A DNA stretch of 11,561 nt from Euperipatoides rowelli (GCA_003024985.2 PXIH01S0003358.1); one strand, 5' to 3'; shown: positions 1-9,354, numbered from the stretch's first letter. The notes: generated by a model from the letters alone, not told the origin. Numbers and translations are program-made.

Positions 1-840
1 GCAATATCCGGGGGCAAGTAAACTGGAATACTCCCAAGTTTTTCAATGACTTTTTAATCATATTGTGCTTTAAAACATTCCCTAAAACATTCCAAGGTTT
101 CTTTCATTGTCTATACCTTTATATACACAATTTATGGAATCTGAGTTTTCTTAGAAATTTCAACATCCTGACTGGCAAATAGAATGAAGTACTTATAATT
201 AATATGATACTAAGCTATAGGCTAGTGAATTTTATTAGTTTTAACTTTCAGATAAACCTTTTCTATAAATAATAACACCTTATGATAATATAGAGTAAAG
301 CATTAAGTAAAAATACGTCTTCTCAGATCATAGACACAATGGAAAATGAACTTTGCTAGGAATTTGTTACCTCACTATGATGTCATACTATATGTCAAAT
401 ACATAAATTACTGTAATACTGCACATAACTAATATATAAAACCCATTATTGATAAATAAAAGCTTTTTAATTACTATTCTCTAATTAAATCAAATCTTTT
501 TATTTTTACCTATCGTATTGTATCTAATAACAAAAAATAAATAAAATAAAATAAATATTTTGTACACTTTTAGTAGATTTCCAACATGAGTATATATACA
601 GTAGGTGGATATATAAAAAAAGAAAACCCAAAAATAAGTTTGTTTCACTCTTAACTAAAAAATCGGGGCCGGTCCGCATTTGTAGCCCCAAGGGCTTAAG
701 CAAATTTGATAATTTTATTTAAAGTTGGCGTTTTAGCAAAATACAACCTCGGATGGAAATCATCGCTTACATGTTTATATAGCCATTATTGTTAGATTAC
801 CATCTGGTGAGTTTTGCTATAAACGTGACAGCTACATGTT
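1..840. other. AT-rich region without a recognisable gene
   Basis: No reading frame of useful length or recognised protein similarity was found on either strand. Small details: a 12-bp near-duplication (taaaacattccc / taaaacattcca) at about 70-93, and a GC-richer pocket at 661-700 with short self-complementary pieces (ggggc...gcccc and agccc...gggct). The stretch directly precedes a Ty3/gypsy relic, so 700-846 may hold unrecognisable remains of the same element, but I could not read the expected upstream integrase sequence there. Confidence 0.6.
532..556. repeat. AAATA-type microsatellite
   Basis: A short run of a-rich pentamers (aaataaataaaataaaataaat). Such runs often form the 3' tail of retroposons, but nothing upstream was recognised as a LINE or SINE body, so I call it only a simple repeat. 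Confidence 0.6.
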
Positions 841-846
841 TTTTTT

Positions 847-1500
847 AATGCATATTCAAAATGGCCAGAAGTAGTGGTCATAACAGCTACCAAGGATAAT
901 TCACAAGATATGGATACCCTAGACAAATAGTCTTGGTTAATGGGACTCAGTTTACCTCCCAAGCTCTCACTACATTCTGTAAAAACTGAGGGATACGCTA
1001 TACCTTTATACCACCAATTTAACCTGCTTCGAACTGACAGGCCGAGGGGAATGTACAGATATTCAAAAACCTCCTGTACATATGTACCAAACTACTACAA
1101 AAAGGTCTCCAGTGGAATTGCTCTTAGGATGCCTACTAAGAAACTGACTAAAGTTGATTAAACCTCCAAACATGAAAAACAAGCATAGCTACCATCTTGA
1201 ATTGTATACCAACCTCCATAGATTTGAACCAGAAGATACAGTAGTGTCTAAATCATTTACTAGAGGTAAAATGACCAAGCAATAGAAAACAGGCACCATC
1301 CAAAGGAAATATGGATGTGACATATCTGGTGGAGTTTGCAGATGAAAGAATTATTGGAAACAACAGATTAATAAGCTGTGCCCTTCTAGGTTACCTATAA
1401 TGCACATTGTTGATAGACACCCTTCGGGTGAACCCCATCCGAAGACCTGATGTTCCCACATCCCTACTACCAAAGAATATAACCCAACAGGTATACTCAA
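847..1500 (+). pseudogene. Ty3/gypsy retrotransposon integrase relic (pol 3' end)
   Basis: Pieces of an LTR-retrotransposon integrase are readable in order but in three frames. The piece at 847-873 reads NAYSKWPEV, the strand around the first catalytic Asp. The piece from 909 reads YGYPRQIVLVNGTQFTSQAL, then GIRY and QAEGNVQIFKN (to about 1070). SPVELLLG lies at 1106-1129. The C-terminal part FEPEDTVVSKSFTRGK lies at 1223-1270, LVEFADER from 1326, and WKQQINKLC from 1355. This order matches the integrase core plus C-terminal domain of the K02A2.6-like gypsy group. The copy is dead. In-frame stops fall at 987, 1020 and 1035, and the frame changes several times. Of the DDE triad the first Asp is Asn (847-849), the second is Val (936-938), and the Glu remains (1044-1046). 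The 73-codon open frame at 940-1161 is a shadow. No flanking LTR, primer-binding site, RT or RNase H was identified, so this is a truncated old copy. Confidence 0.85.
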
Positions 1501-1559
1501 CTTCTTCACATTGCACAAGAAATCTTTTTTTTTTCCAACTTACAAATTCACGATTAATG

Positions 1560-1918
1560 TGATGTTCAATATTGCAACAAAATAGGCATGCAAATAGGTA
1601 TAGTGATTTCAGAGAACATTAATATCCTCCAATACTGATAATGTAATGATTAACACAAGCACAGTAGGTTTTTGATGAATTTTCAATGATGCCAGCATAA
1701 ATGAGTCACAAATTTTAAAGCAGGTAGTGAATAATGATCACATAAATTATAGGCTAGATGTTGTAAATGATTGGTTAAAAAAAAGCATGCAAATAGGTAG
1801 ATTGACTCCACAGAAGCAATAAAAAAAATTCACTAATACTGACAATGTAATGATTAACATAAATATATTGTTGATCTATTTTGGAATACAAGTATGCTGA
1901 CTTGCTTCCAAAATTTAT
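1560..1918. repeat. Diverged direct repeat, two copies about 200 bp apart
   Basis: Copy 1 (about 1560-1715) and copy 2 (about 1757-1918) share ordered blocks: gatgtt; gcatgcaaataggta (1586 and 1785); aatactgayaatgtaatgattaaca (about 1631 and 1835); and a looser block ending in caaaattta or caaatttta. Offsets between matching blocks are 196-204 bp, so the copies carry small indels. The aatgtaatgat block occurs again at 2008, which could be a decayed third copy with a deletion, but only that short block matches clearly. The repeat has no coding capacity. It may be a short tandemly duplicated satellite-like unit or an internal repeat of an unknown element. Confidence 0.6.
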
Positions 1919-2164
1919 CTTATGCAGTGAAAAAAAACACAGTACAATAATTAGATATGTAGGAGTATGTTTGATTAAAACTTTCATTTCATAAATTTTG
2001 TTAGTTTAATGTAATGATCCACCACACAACACTGATTTATTTGTATAAGTTGCAGCCATTGATGTTAGTAAAAGATCTGTTATAAACAAATAATCATATA
2101 CAGCATAATTTAAAAAAAAACCTTAAGCATATAGATATTTAATTATGTGAGCCATAATCCAACA

Positions 2165-2840
2165 GTGTCTGATGTTTCTTTAATCTCTTTTGTGCTGTGG
2201 TGTTCACTCCCATGATTCCATCTCTAGTTCTTTTGTTGGCTCTCAACCTGTATTGGTTATCTCTGAGATGTTTCTCAATATACTTCTTACTCTTCTTAAA
2301 ACAACTACAAATAATATCATAGTGTATGTGTTATGGTATTGTTCTAAAGTTACACTACAGTCTTGACTATTAGTTTTCTTAGGCATGGGAATCATTGTTG
2401 ATGTTTTAAAATCATCTGTAATTTCTTCTATCATAGATACACTGTTCACCAGTTCTATGATCATTTCATTAATTCTATTGGTATGTTATCTACTCCACTT
2501 GCTTTCCAGGGTCTTATCATTTTCATAGCTTCCAGAATTGCCTTTTTTAAAATTGCCAGTTCTTCATTGTCATAAGAATATATTTATTCCTTTGTATATC
2601 CTCGTTTGTCCTATTGTTACTTTACATATTGCTTCTTTATTTTCACAATCTCTTCTTCAGTATGTAGAAGTTTGTAGCTTTACTCCTGATTCCTCCTGTA
2701 TATTTCTTACACCTTGTTGCAATTCTTTTACCATTCTCTGTAGTCTTCATGTACTATACTTTGTCTGTTAATTAGCTTCTCAATTTCTTTACATTTATCT
2801 TCATGCCATTTTTGCTTTTCTTTCCTACATGTGTCAAAAT
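2165..2840 (-). pseudogene. Non-LTR retrotransposon fragment: linker and N-terminal reverse transcriptase
   Basis: Read on the minus strand, the region gives the characteristic order of an animal endonuclease/RT-type LINE. First comes a charged linker (CRKEKQKWHEDKCKEIEKL, about 2770-2835), then EEEIVKIKKQYV (about 2640-2680), then the RT entry motif AILEAMKMIRPWKASG followed by VDNIPIELMK (about 2465-2545). Next are DDFKTSTMIPMPKKTN (about 2370-2425) and a block ending in QYRLRANKRTRDGI (about 2209-2260), corresponding to the conserved FGFR...GTRDAI stretch. Several stops and frame changes break it. The 73-codon open frame at 2243-2464 is the longest surviving piece. The catalytic YADD region and everything after it are missing, so the copy ends shortly after RT block 2. 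The family is probably CR1/Jockey-like or RTE-like; I cannot decide between them. It shares strand with the endonuclease fragment at 7400-8440. Confidence 0.85.
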
Positions 2841-3944
2841 AAATGAATATTAAAAAACATAGGCTTCCCAGTGACGTACCAACGTTTATGGTTGACACTT
2901 GTTACAATATGGGATTAAGGATTGGCCGTAAGGATTGAAATTTAGAATACAGAGACAGATTGTGGAATAAACATATTGAATTTGAATTATTAGACAAAAA
3001 CCCAATTTGGACTTACAAATATACTCTGTACAGTGGTGATGATACTCTGCACCTAAATAAAACAATTTCACACAGTAAAATATAGACAATGTTCTTGTCA
3101 CTGTGGATAGCTCTCAGATTCTGTACTATTTACTCAGAAATATTAAATTTCATTGATATAAAATCAAACATTAAAATTAATATTAAAAGAACACTTTAAT
3201 GATGACTCAGAGAACTAAGTATATTTTTCACACTTCAAAGTTTAGTTTATTTAACTCAAAATATCATTTGTCATCCTTAGTCAAGGATTACCTCCTGGAG
3301 ATTACACTATAGATTGGTTATATGAAAATTATTATAATTATCCCTTCTTTACTAGAATATTGTTGTTGATCAAATATAATATATTTTTTTATCTTTAGTT
3401 GTTTATAAATATAGAGGTGTTCATTTCACCATGATCATATTCACTTTAAAAAAAACTATACTAGTTATACGGCATCATGTGATCTGTTATCTTCAGATAA
3501 GTCAAAAATATATCTGGAATGAAATTGTCTATCAAATTGAAAAAAAAAAAAGTTATTTATTAATTGGAGAGGATCAAAAATTTATTGATTAAAATAATTC
3601 CCACTCTTCTGATTTCTTTAAAAATTCTAATGATCCAAAACTTATTCTTAAAATTTTAAAATCGATAACAAACCAGGTGATACTGGAGGGGGTATATACA
3701 AAAAATTGATATGCAATGGTTCATAAAAGCAATAATAAACATAATATGCAAACACAGTAATCAATAATAATTTATAAAGAATATTCAACTTATATTGTAG
3801 TTACTATTTCTGGTTGAATTTGATAAACGAGTTCAATAATTAATGTCCAACTTGAATTGGAGTTATTATCTGATTTGGTGAGAGTCCTTTTTTCGATTAC
3901 GTACGTAGGTGTAGGTTTTCGCATCTGACATCTTCGACAGACAG
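2841..3944. other. AT-rich region, nothing recognised
   Basis: Both strands were read. The open frames at 2886-3101 (-) and 3790-3984 (-) have no recognisable domain. The second overlaps the left arm of the foldback that follows and is probably fortuitous. Several poly-A runs occur (for example around 3540). Confidence 0.55.
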
Positions 3945-4166
3945 ACATCTTCGTGACGCCCCTCCGCCATTCCGTTAGATACAAACTGTTGTATTTTGCT
4001 TTGGGAATTTATTCCCTAGGTCTTTTGATGAAGGTATGATTTGCTGGTGTTTGTGAAATCCTACCTTCATCAAAAGACGTAGGGAATCAATGTCCCCAAG
4101 CAAAATATACCAGTTTGTATCAAACAGAAATGGCAGTCACGATCTTTAGATCTTTAACGAAGATGT
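3945..4166. repeat. Long foldback (inverted repeat), about 222 bp
   Basis: The left arm (3945-4042) and right arm (4056-4166) are reverse complements around a 13-nt centre (4043-4055). The inner part is nearly perfect: cttttgatgaaggta pairs with taccttcatcaaaag. Further out, gatacaaact, attttgct, gccatt, cgtgac and acatcttcg all find partners in order. Differences are scattered substitutions plus two indels: an extra gcccctcc on the left near 3958, and an extra ~16 nt around 4142-4157 on the right. The arms are GC-richer than the surroundings. No transposase or obvious target-site duplication was found, so I cannot tell a foldback or palindromic MITE from a head-to-head duplication. Confidence 0.8.
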
Positions 4167-5405
4167 TGTGCTGCATACCTTAACCCTTGATTCAATTGAT
4201 CAAATTTTTTAATAATTGCAGTTTATGCTGGCTTTATCGTAGTTAAGTTCTGGGTAAATGCTAACAAAGTTATAATGACATGAAATTGACAAGAGTGCTA
4301 TATTTACCGAAGAATTATATGGATACTCTAACCTGGGGGTTCAGCTACCAGCAATAGGCATCAGGCTTCAAAGATTTGACATCTTGGTGCTTAATCTTGT
4401 ATGTTTACCATTCTATCTAGCTAACTTATCTTTATTTAAAACCACACCTATCAACTCAACTATCTAAGTCTTGAGTGAGACATCTAGGGTTTATATATAA
4501 TACTGAGTGGGGGGTTTCAGCAGCGAGTTCTTGAGCAAAATAAATCTTGAATTTGGTATACAATTATCTGGACAGATCAGTGACAACTCAAGTGTAAAGA
4601 TGGAATAATATAAGCACTCAGAGCACTGACCAGCACAGAATAATTGGCTAAGGAAATAACTGTTTTACTATTCAGGCAACAGACCAGCGGCTCTGATTTT
4701 ATGATGAATCGGGCATTTTATACTGGTAATTAATTTACACAAGTAGGCTGATCTCTGGTCATAACAATGTTGTTATTGGCAACAAGGCCATCAATTTGTT
4801 TCAGTTTGCTTGGCTGGATCCAGATTAATAATCTTGAACTGTCAGTCTTATTTTTAAATTTTATCATAAAATTTGTTGATATAGTTTTAATTAAATAAAA
4901 TCCAAATTATTAATAATTTTGATTGAGTTTCATAATTTTTATTGTTCATTTTATTTCATATTAGGAGGGATCCCATTTAATATATTTTTCATTAAAGACT
5001 ATTTGAGTCAACTGTATTTAGACTATACTCTCTTTAATGTAGTATTTAATAATTGTAATAATATTTCTTTCAGCAGGATTTAGTTTCTGATATCATCTGC
5101 TTATTAAAATTCCTCTTTTATGTCTTCATTTATTTATGTCTTGCATCAGGAGTAGCATCAAGTAGGAAACAAAACAAAAACCAGGGCTGAGTGACATAGT
5201 TTGCGTCTAGTCATTAATGTTTATAGTTCATATCAAATACAGGTCTTCTTTATAATTTTATCTTTCTTTGGTTGGGATCAGCTCAGATTTCATAGCCAAT
5301 ATAAGTCACAACATTAAATATGAATATACAATACTAAAAATTGAAAATATAATTGACTATCAGAATAAACACACCCCATTAAAATTTAGTCATTTAATTA
5401 ACTTA
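4167..5405. other. AT-rich region with no recognised gene
   Basis: No reading frame with recognisable similarity was found on either strand. The part at 4320-4800 is less AT-rich and carries an LTR-like stretch listed separately. The remainder, especially 4850-5400, is T/A-rich with many stop codons. Confidence 0.55.
4485..4580 (+). promoter_or_regulatory. Possible solo-LTR promoter/polyA core (weak)
   Basis: A TATA-like tttatatataa (about 4490-4500) is followed after ~45 nt by a polyadenylation-like aaataaa (about 4540-4546) and then by a possible tataca end before attatctgg. This TATA-R-polyA arrangement resembles insect gypsy or Pao LTRs. No second LTR, TG start or target-site duplication was identified, and TATA-like strings are common in DNA this AT-rich. 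Confidence 0.25.
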
Positions 5406-5709
5406 GATTTTTATCTTAATATAGGCTATAAAAGACAAAATTTGTAAGTATGTTTGTATCCTATAATTTTAACCAACTTCTAGAAGTACTAGAAAGCTGA
5501 TATTTGGTATGATGATAGTTTAGGCACTCAAACTGACCAGAAAAATCTGAAAACGCAAAATTTAAGTACAGTTGATTTTTAATTAATTAAAAATTATTAA
5601 AATGACTAGGGCGCCTCTGGTGACAAAAGTATGCAACTTTTACATAGAAACGTGTTGGAAGCTTTTTGTCATTTTACCGTGTTTGGAAATCATTACAATT
5701 TTCAACTTT

Positions 5710-6000
5710 AAAGTAATTTTTAAGGAAAAAAATGGGTGGTGGGGGTAGGAAAATGCCATTGCAACGATGGGTAATGGACACCTAGACTACGCTGGGAGAT
5801 GTTAAAAAATGGCCGGGCAATGACAGGGAATGGACCACTGGGCAACAGGACAGGGTAAAGTAATTTTTAAGGAAAAAAATGGGTGGGGGAAAGAGAAATG
5901 CCATATCAATGATGGGTAATGGACACCCGGGCAACACCGGGAGATGTTCTAAAATGGCCGGGCAACGATGGGGTATGGACCACCAGGCAATGGGACAGGG
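5710..6000 (+). repeat. Two tandem ~146-bp G-rich units
   Basis: Both units start with aaagtaatttttaaggaaaa followed by aaatgggtgg (5710 and 5857) and end with ggacaggg (5855 and 6000). Between them they share gatgggtaatggacacc, gggagatgtt, aaaatggccgggcaa and tggaccac. Two further part-units with gagatgttcta...atggc...gggtaat follow at 6109 and 6170, after the polypurine insert. The units lie inside the Helitron-like element. Confidence 0.8.
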
Positions 6001-6004
6001 CTGA

Positions 6005-6107
6005 ATTAAGGGAGGGAGATTGGGATTAATGAAAGATAGTATTAAGGAGGAAAGTAGGATTAAGGGAGGAAGGAGACATTAAGGGAGGGGGGCAGGATAT
6101 GGGAGGG
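6005..6107 (+). repeat. Polypurine minisatellite, about 16-20 bp period
   Basis: Five units each begin with attaa (6005, 6025, 6041, 6059, 6078) and continue into ggg/gga-rich sequence of the form attaagggaggaaggagac. The plus strand is almost pure purine apart from the tt of each unit, with several GGG runs near 6010-6023 and 6081-6107. It interrupts the 146-bp unit array. Confidence 0.8.
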
Positions 6108-6213
6108 AGAGATGTTCTAGAATGGCCATGCAATGGTGGGTAATGAACACCCGAAAAATGCCAGAGGGGGAGATGTTCTAAAATGGCAAGGCAATGCTGG
6201 GTAATTATGCTAG

Positions 6214-7399
6214 TATTTACATATACTGAACGCTTAAAAAAATTAAATATCTATTTCAGGGTTCATCAGAACAATACACATTATTTTACTGTGGGCCAAA
6301 ACTTTTATTAAATAAACTTCACAATAATTTTTACTGATTTCCTTGTTCACTCAAAATAAAATCTTACTTAATAGTCTTATTGATTAACTGTTCCACCCAG
6401 TTCCCATTTAATGACTCAAAACTTGTTGCAAAAAGTTGAGCATAATAGTTATCTGCTTAAGGAAATCTCCTCTTAGTTTTTATGATCTACCTATCCTTTT
6501 AAACTGTTAATTAATCTGGTCTGAGTCTCAGACAAACCACGTGCTAATTAATACTGCCTGTATATTTTCCTCTACTGATTTTATTAATCTAAAATTTAAT
6601 TCATAATTTCTTCTTTTAAAGATATTTATTCCTTTGATTATTATTTTATTTCTAGTTTCTTTTTAACAGTTGAAAAATTGACTTTAAACCCTATTCTCCC
6701 TTACATAATTTAGTTTTATTATATATCTATATTTTATTTATTTTTGCCCTGAAAATTAAACTAAAAAATGGGGTCCAAATAAGCTTATTATTTTATATCT
6801 ACATGTCCTTTAATTAGTCTTATGCTAATTCTAGGTAGTTTCTTTATTCCAATTATTTGAATTACTTAAAATCAATCATGTTATTTGTCTAATTTGACCA
6901 TGTTTCTCCTTTTTTTTTTTGTCTTTAATTTCTCTTAGTTTTAATCCTATTCTATTCCCTAAGTCTTACATTTAGTGATTCTTTTAAATTATTATTTAGT
7001 TATAGCTATTTGTTATCCCAGTTTTCAGTGTTTCCTAAGCTAATTTATTACTATTATTTGCTTAGTAATATTATATCACCACGAGCACGTTCAAGCCGCT
7101 ATAGCATTATTCAGTGCTAAATTTTCTCTTAATTTAAATTCTGTTGTCTGAAGAGCATCCTGTGTCATAGGCAAGATGCATTCGAAAATTACGTGATAGG
7201 GCTAATAATAAAAAAAACAAAAATGAAATTTCAGAATTCCTTTTTCTCCTTCACTACTCTCCTTCAACTCTGTCAGGCTTTAATTAACCCTCTACATGTT
7301 AACTCTCTCCTCCAATCCTTCATATCTCCACTGGTCATATTTCATCAAAATATTAATTTCATCCTCTCTCTTTATTAATCCTACATAGATAGTAGCCTA
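6214..7399. other. T-rich region, unassigned
   Basis: The plus strand is markedly T-rich, as in the neighbouring minus-strand LINE. On the minus strand I could not read a continuous reverse transcriptase. A stretch around 7290-7400 (reading roughly EDEINILMKYDQWRYEGLEE) may be further LINE-derived sequence but could not be aligned with confidence. The open frame at 7193-7378 (+) is a shadow. Confidence 0.45.
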
Positions 7400-8440
7400 T
7401 TTTAAAATACCTCTACATTTTGTCAGGTTCTAGAGTATTGTGACACATGTTTTTCTAATTAAAGAATTTAATATTGTATGCCTTTCTCTCTCTCTCTCAT
7501 CCATAAGCTGTAAAGTATCTTTGGTAATTCATGCATTTTTGCCTTTTTTCTTTTGAAATCTTATTTCCTCTTTTGCTGTTTGATGAGTTATAGCCTTAAC
7601 TTTGTACACCTTTCATCAAGATTATCTTGTCTTGTGCAACTATCTTTTTTTTTAATTCTCACTTAGTTTTTCATTAAATAGAACAACTTTCTTCTTATCA
7701 TTGAGTACTTCTATTTTTGTTGCTCTTAATCTGACATTTTAATTTTATCTCTAATCTGCAGACTACATTGTATGGTCTGATACATAGTAGCTCTTGTCAG
7801 TCCTTTTCAGTTTTTATCAGATTTTATATCCTCTGGAAGTTATAAGGAAACCTATTTGTATGTTTATCAACCCCTCAATCATGTCTACTCAGTGCTAATG
7901 CTTTTCTGTTCAAATTAGGTAGCCTATTTGCATTCATAATATTTCAGACTGTTACAAAAATTAACAAGTTAGTTAGTTGTCTCTATCACTTATTTCTCCT
8001 AGTTCCCATGAGTTGACTGTACTTCTTGTCCCACTTTATCATTCCAATCACCCATTATAATCATTACATCTTTTCCTTTGTAACATGTCTTCTAGCAGGT
8101 TTTTCTTCATTGCTATCTTCCATTGAAGCATAGACTTGTACCATTAGTAAAGTTTATTCTCTTCAAATCCAATCCTTTTCTTTTCATTCCTCCTCCTGGT
8201 ATTATTAATCTGCAATTCTCACTTCTTATTGCAATGATAAAATCCATATTTTCTTCCCAGAAAGTTTCTGAGATTACCAATATCTCAATTTCCATTCTAG
8301 CCCTTTCATTACATACTTCTGTTAATTTTTATGCTCTGTTGATCACTTCCATTCCATGATCCAATATTCCAACCTCTATTTGTTTCCCATTTTCTGTTAA
8401 TCCCATATTGCTGTTTCCTTAGCTATTGATAGTTGCAGTG
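7400..8440 (-). pseudogene. Non-LTR retrotransposon fragment: AP-type endonuclease and linker
   Basis: On the minus strand the APE-type endonuclease signature blocks appear in order. WNIGSWN lies at 8351-8371 (the IGTWNVR-type start). KLTEVCNERARMEIEIL and then SETFWEEN (8248-8271) carry the catalytic Glu region. VQVYA-like sequence lies at about 8115-8130, MGDWN at 8041-8055 (catalytic Asp/Asn), DKVGQ follows it, and SDHTM sits at 7766-7780 (the SDH catalytic His motif). Then comes a charged linker with KDTLQLMDERER (about 7487-7527) and LNSLIRKTC (about 7450-7480). Stops and frame changes are frequent, so it is inactive. The 60-codon frame at 8113-8295 is the best surviving piece. The RT that should follow is not readable. 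The residues match the endonuclease/RT LINE family common in insects, probably the same superfamily as the fragment at 2165-2840. Confidence 0.85.
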
Positions 8441-8460
8441 TAACCCATTTTACACATCCA

Positions 8461-9250
8461 GCCTTATAGGTGGGAATCACTGCAATGGATACAACCAAAA
8501 CTATTCTAAATATTATCCAATTTGGTTAAGATGTATGAGGAAAATATATTGTTTCATTTTACCACCTAAATATTGATACAAGTTACTAAAATACAAAATA
8601 TTATTTTTATCTAGCTTGATGATCCTTTAACAGTGAGATTAATTTTTCTAATCGCTATTATACTACTAGAAAAATGCACAGATTAATATTCAGCTCTATC
8701 CATTCATTTAAAATCATCTTTCATTAAAAGGAATGCTATCTTGTCCCATCTATTGAATCATAACATCTTGTATTTGTTGAACTTCTTTTTTCTTATTGAT
8801 CTGCACTTTTTTATACCCTTATGCAAGGTCACATTTTTAATGTGTGAACATGTAAGACCTCCAGTAGGAATAAAAATCCCAGCCTTTGCTTAGAAAACTT
8901 TAAAATTGGTTTCACAAAATATTGCATTTTTTTTTAAATCCCCAGATTTTAATTTTAGTTTGTATTAAATCGTTTGGTACATAAACAAATATATTTTAAT
9001 CTATTTGAACATAAATATGACTAATTTAAAGCATTTTGAGGCCTAACAATGATTGTTGAATCATTAGAGTTGAACGACAAAATGTCAATTTATAATCGAC
9101 ATTGGAGTGGTAAAGAAATTAGTCAATGTGTTGTAGACAACTGAGGGAAAAGGGTTAATTTTATCATAATAAAAAATTAGAAACAGAAATTCGTATTTTG
9201 TATATCCCAAGTCTGTGAACTGGACCTACCTGATATTCTCACTTTCAATG
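8461..9250. other. AT-rich region, nothing recognised
   Basis: No coding signal, RNA gene or clear repeat boundary was found. A small imperfect inverted repeat (aatgtcaat...atcgacatt) lies near 9082-9104. Confidence 0.55.
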
Positions 9251-9253
9251 TTT

Positions 9254-9341
9254 TGGCCGATATTTCAGTGGAGGAATTGGCAAGAAAGCAGACTGTAACA
9301 CATACATCTCGGGTTCGAATCCCACCTAGGTCTTTTTTTTT
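9254..9341 (+). pseudogene. tRNA-like sequence (tRNA-derived SINE head or tRNA pseudogene)
   Basis: A perfect Pol III B-box, GGTTCGAATCC, lies at 9312-9322, 58 nt downstream of an A-box-like tggccga (9254-9260). A second D-arm-like string, gtggaggaattggca, starts at 9269. gcagactgtaa (about 9288-9298) looks like an anticodon arm with a possible GTA triplet. The T stem keeps only three G-C pairs, and ctaggtc (9326-9332) would be the 3' acceptor strand but has no matching 5' strand at the right distance. A run of nine T (9333-9341) would end Pol III transcription. The cloverleaf does not close, so a functional tRNA is unlikely. The open frame at 9253-9438 is a by-product. Whether the source was a Leu/Ser-type or Tyr-type tRNA cannot be decided by eye. 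Confidence 0.5.
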
Positions 9342-9354
9342 GGGGGGGGGGGGG
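9333..9354. repeat. Homopolymer pair T9-G13
   Basis: Nine T are followed directly by thirteen G. The position immediately behind the tRNA-like B-box and acceptor-like sequence makes the T run a plausible Pol III terminator. The G13 run is unusual in such AT-rich DNA and may vary in length in sequencing. Confidence 0.9.

Larger units (their letters stand above)
5406..6213 (+). mobile_element. Helitron-like non-autonomous element (HINE-type), boundaries approximate
   Basis: The left part (about 5420-5520) has ctataaaagacaaaatttgtaagtatg...ctgatatttggtatg, wording I associate with dispersed insect repeats. A short GC-rich block (gggcgcctctggtgac) follows at about 5609. The right part is a G-rich array of units containing cccgg-gcaaca-ccggg (5926-5941, able to form a 5-bp hairpin). 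The element stops at gctgggtaattatgCTAG|T (6213/6214). A hairpin close to a CTAG-T end and internal minisatellites are typical of Helitron-like non-autonomous elements. The terminal hairpin of this copy is degenerate. There is no Rep/helicase coding capacity. The 5' end is not defined; it could be near 5406 or near 5603. Other classes cannot be excluded. Confidence 0.45.

Noticed and set aside
1775-1987. 70-codon open frame on the minus strand
   Set aside because: It lies in the diverged direct repeat, is rich in Tyr/Ser/Leu codons from A/T runs, and has no recognisable domain.
2538-2771. 77-codon open frame on the plus strand
   Set aside because: It is antisense to the readable LINE linker and RT entry motif on the minus strand.
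3790-3984. 64-codon open frame on the minus strand as a gene
   Set aside because: It begins inside the foldback arm, has no recognisable domain, and is short.
7193-7378. 61-codon open frame on the plus strand
   Set aside because: T-rich low-complexity translation with no domain; a shadow in the T-rich strand.
8123-8359. 78-codon open frame on the plus strand
   Set aside because: It is antisense to the endonuclease blocks SETFWEEN and WNIGSWN on the minus strand.
9254-9341. Functional tRNA gene
   Set aside because: The 5' acceptor strand and part of the T stem do not pair, and the anticodon stem does not close.
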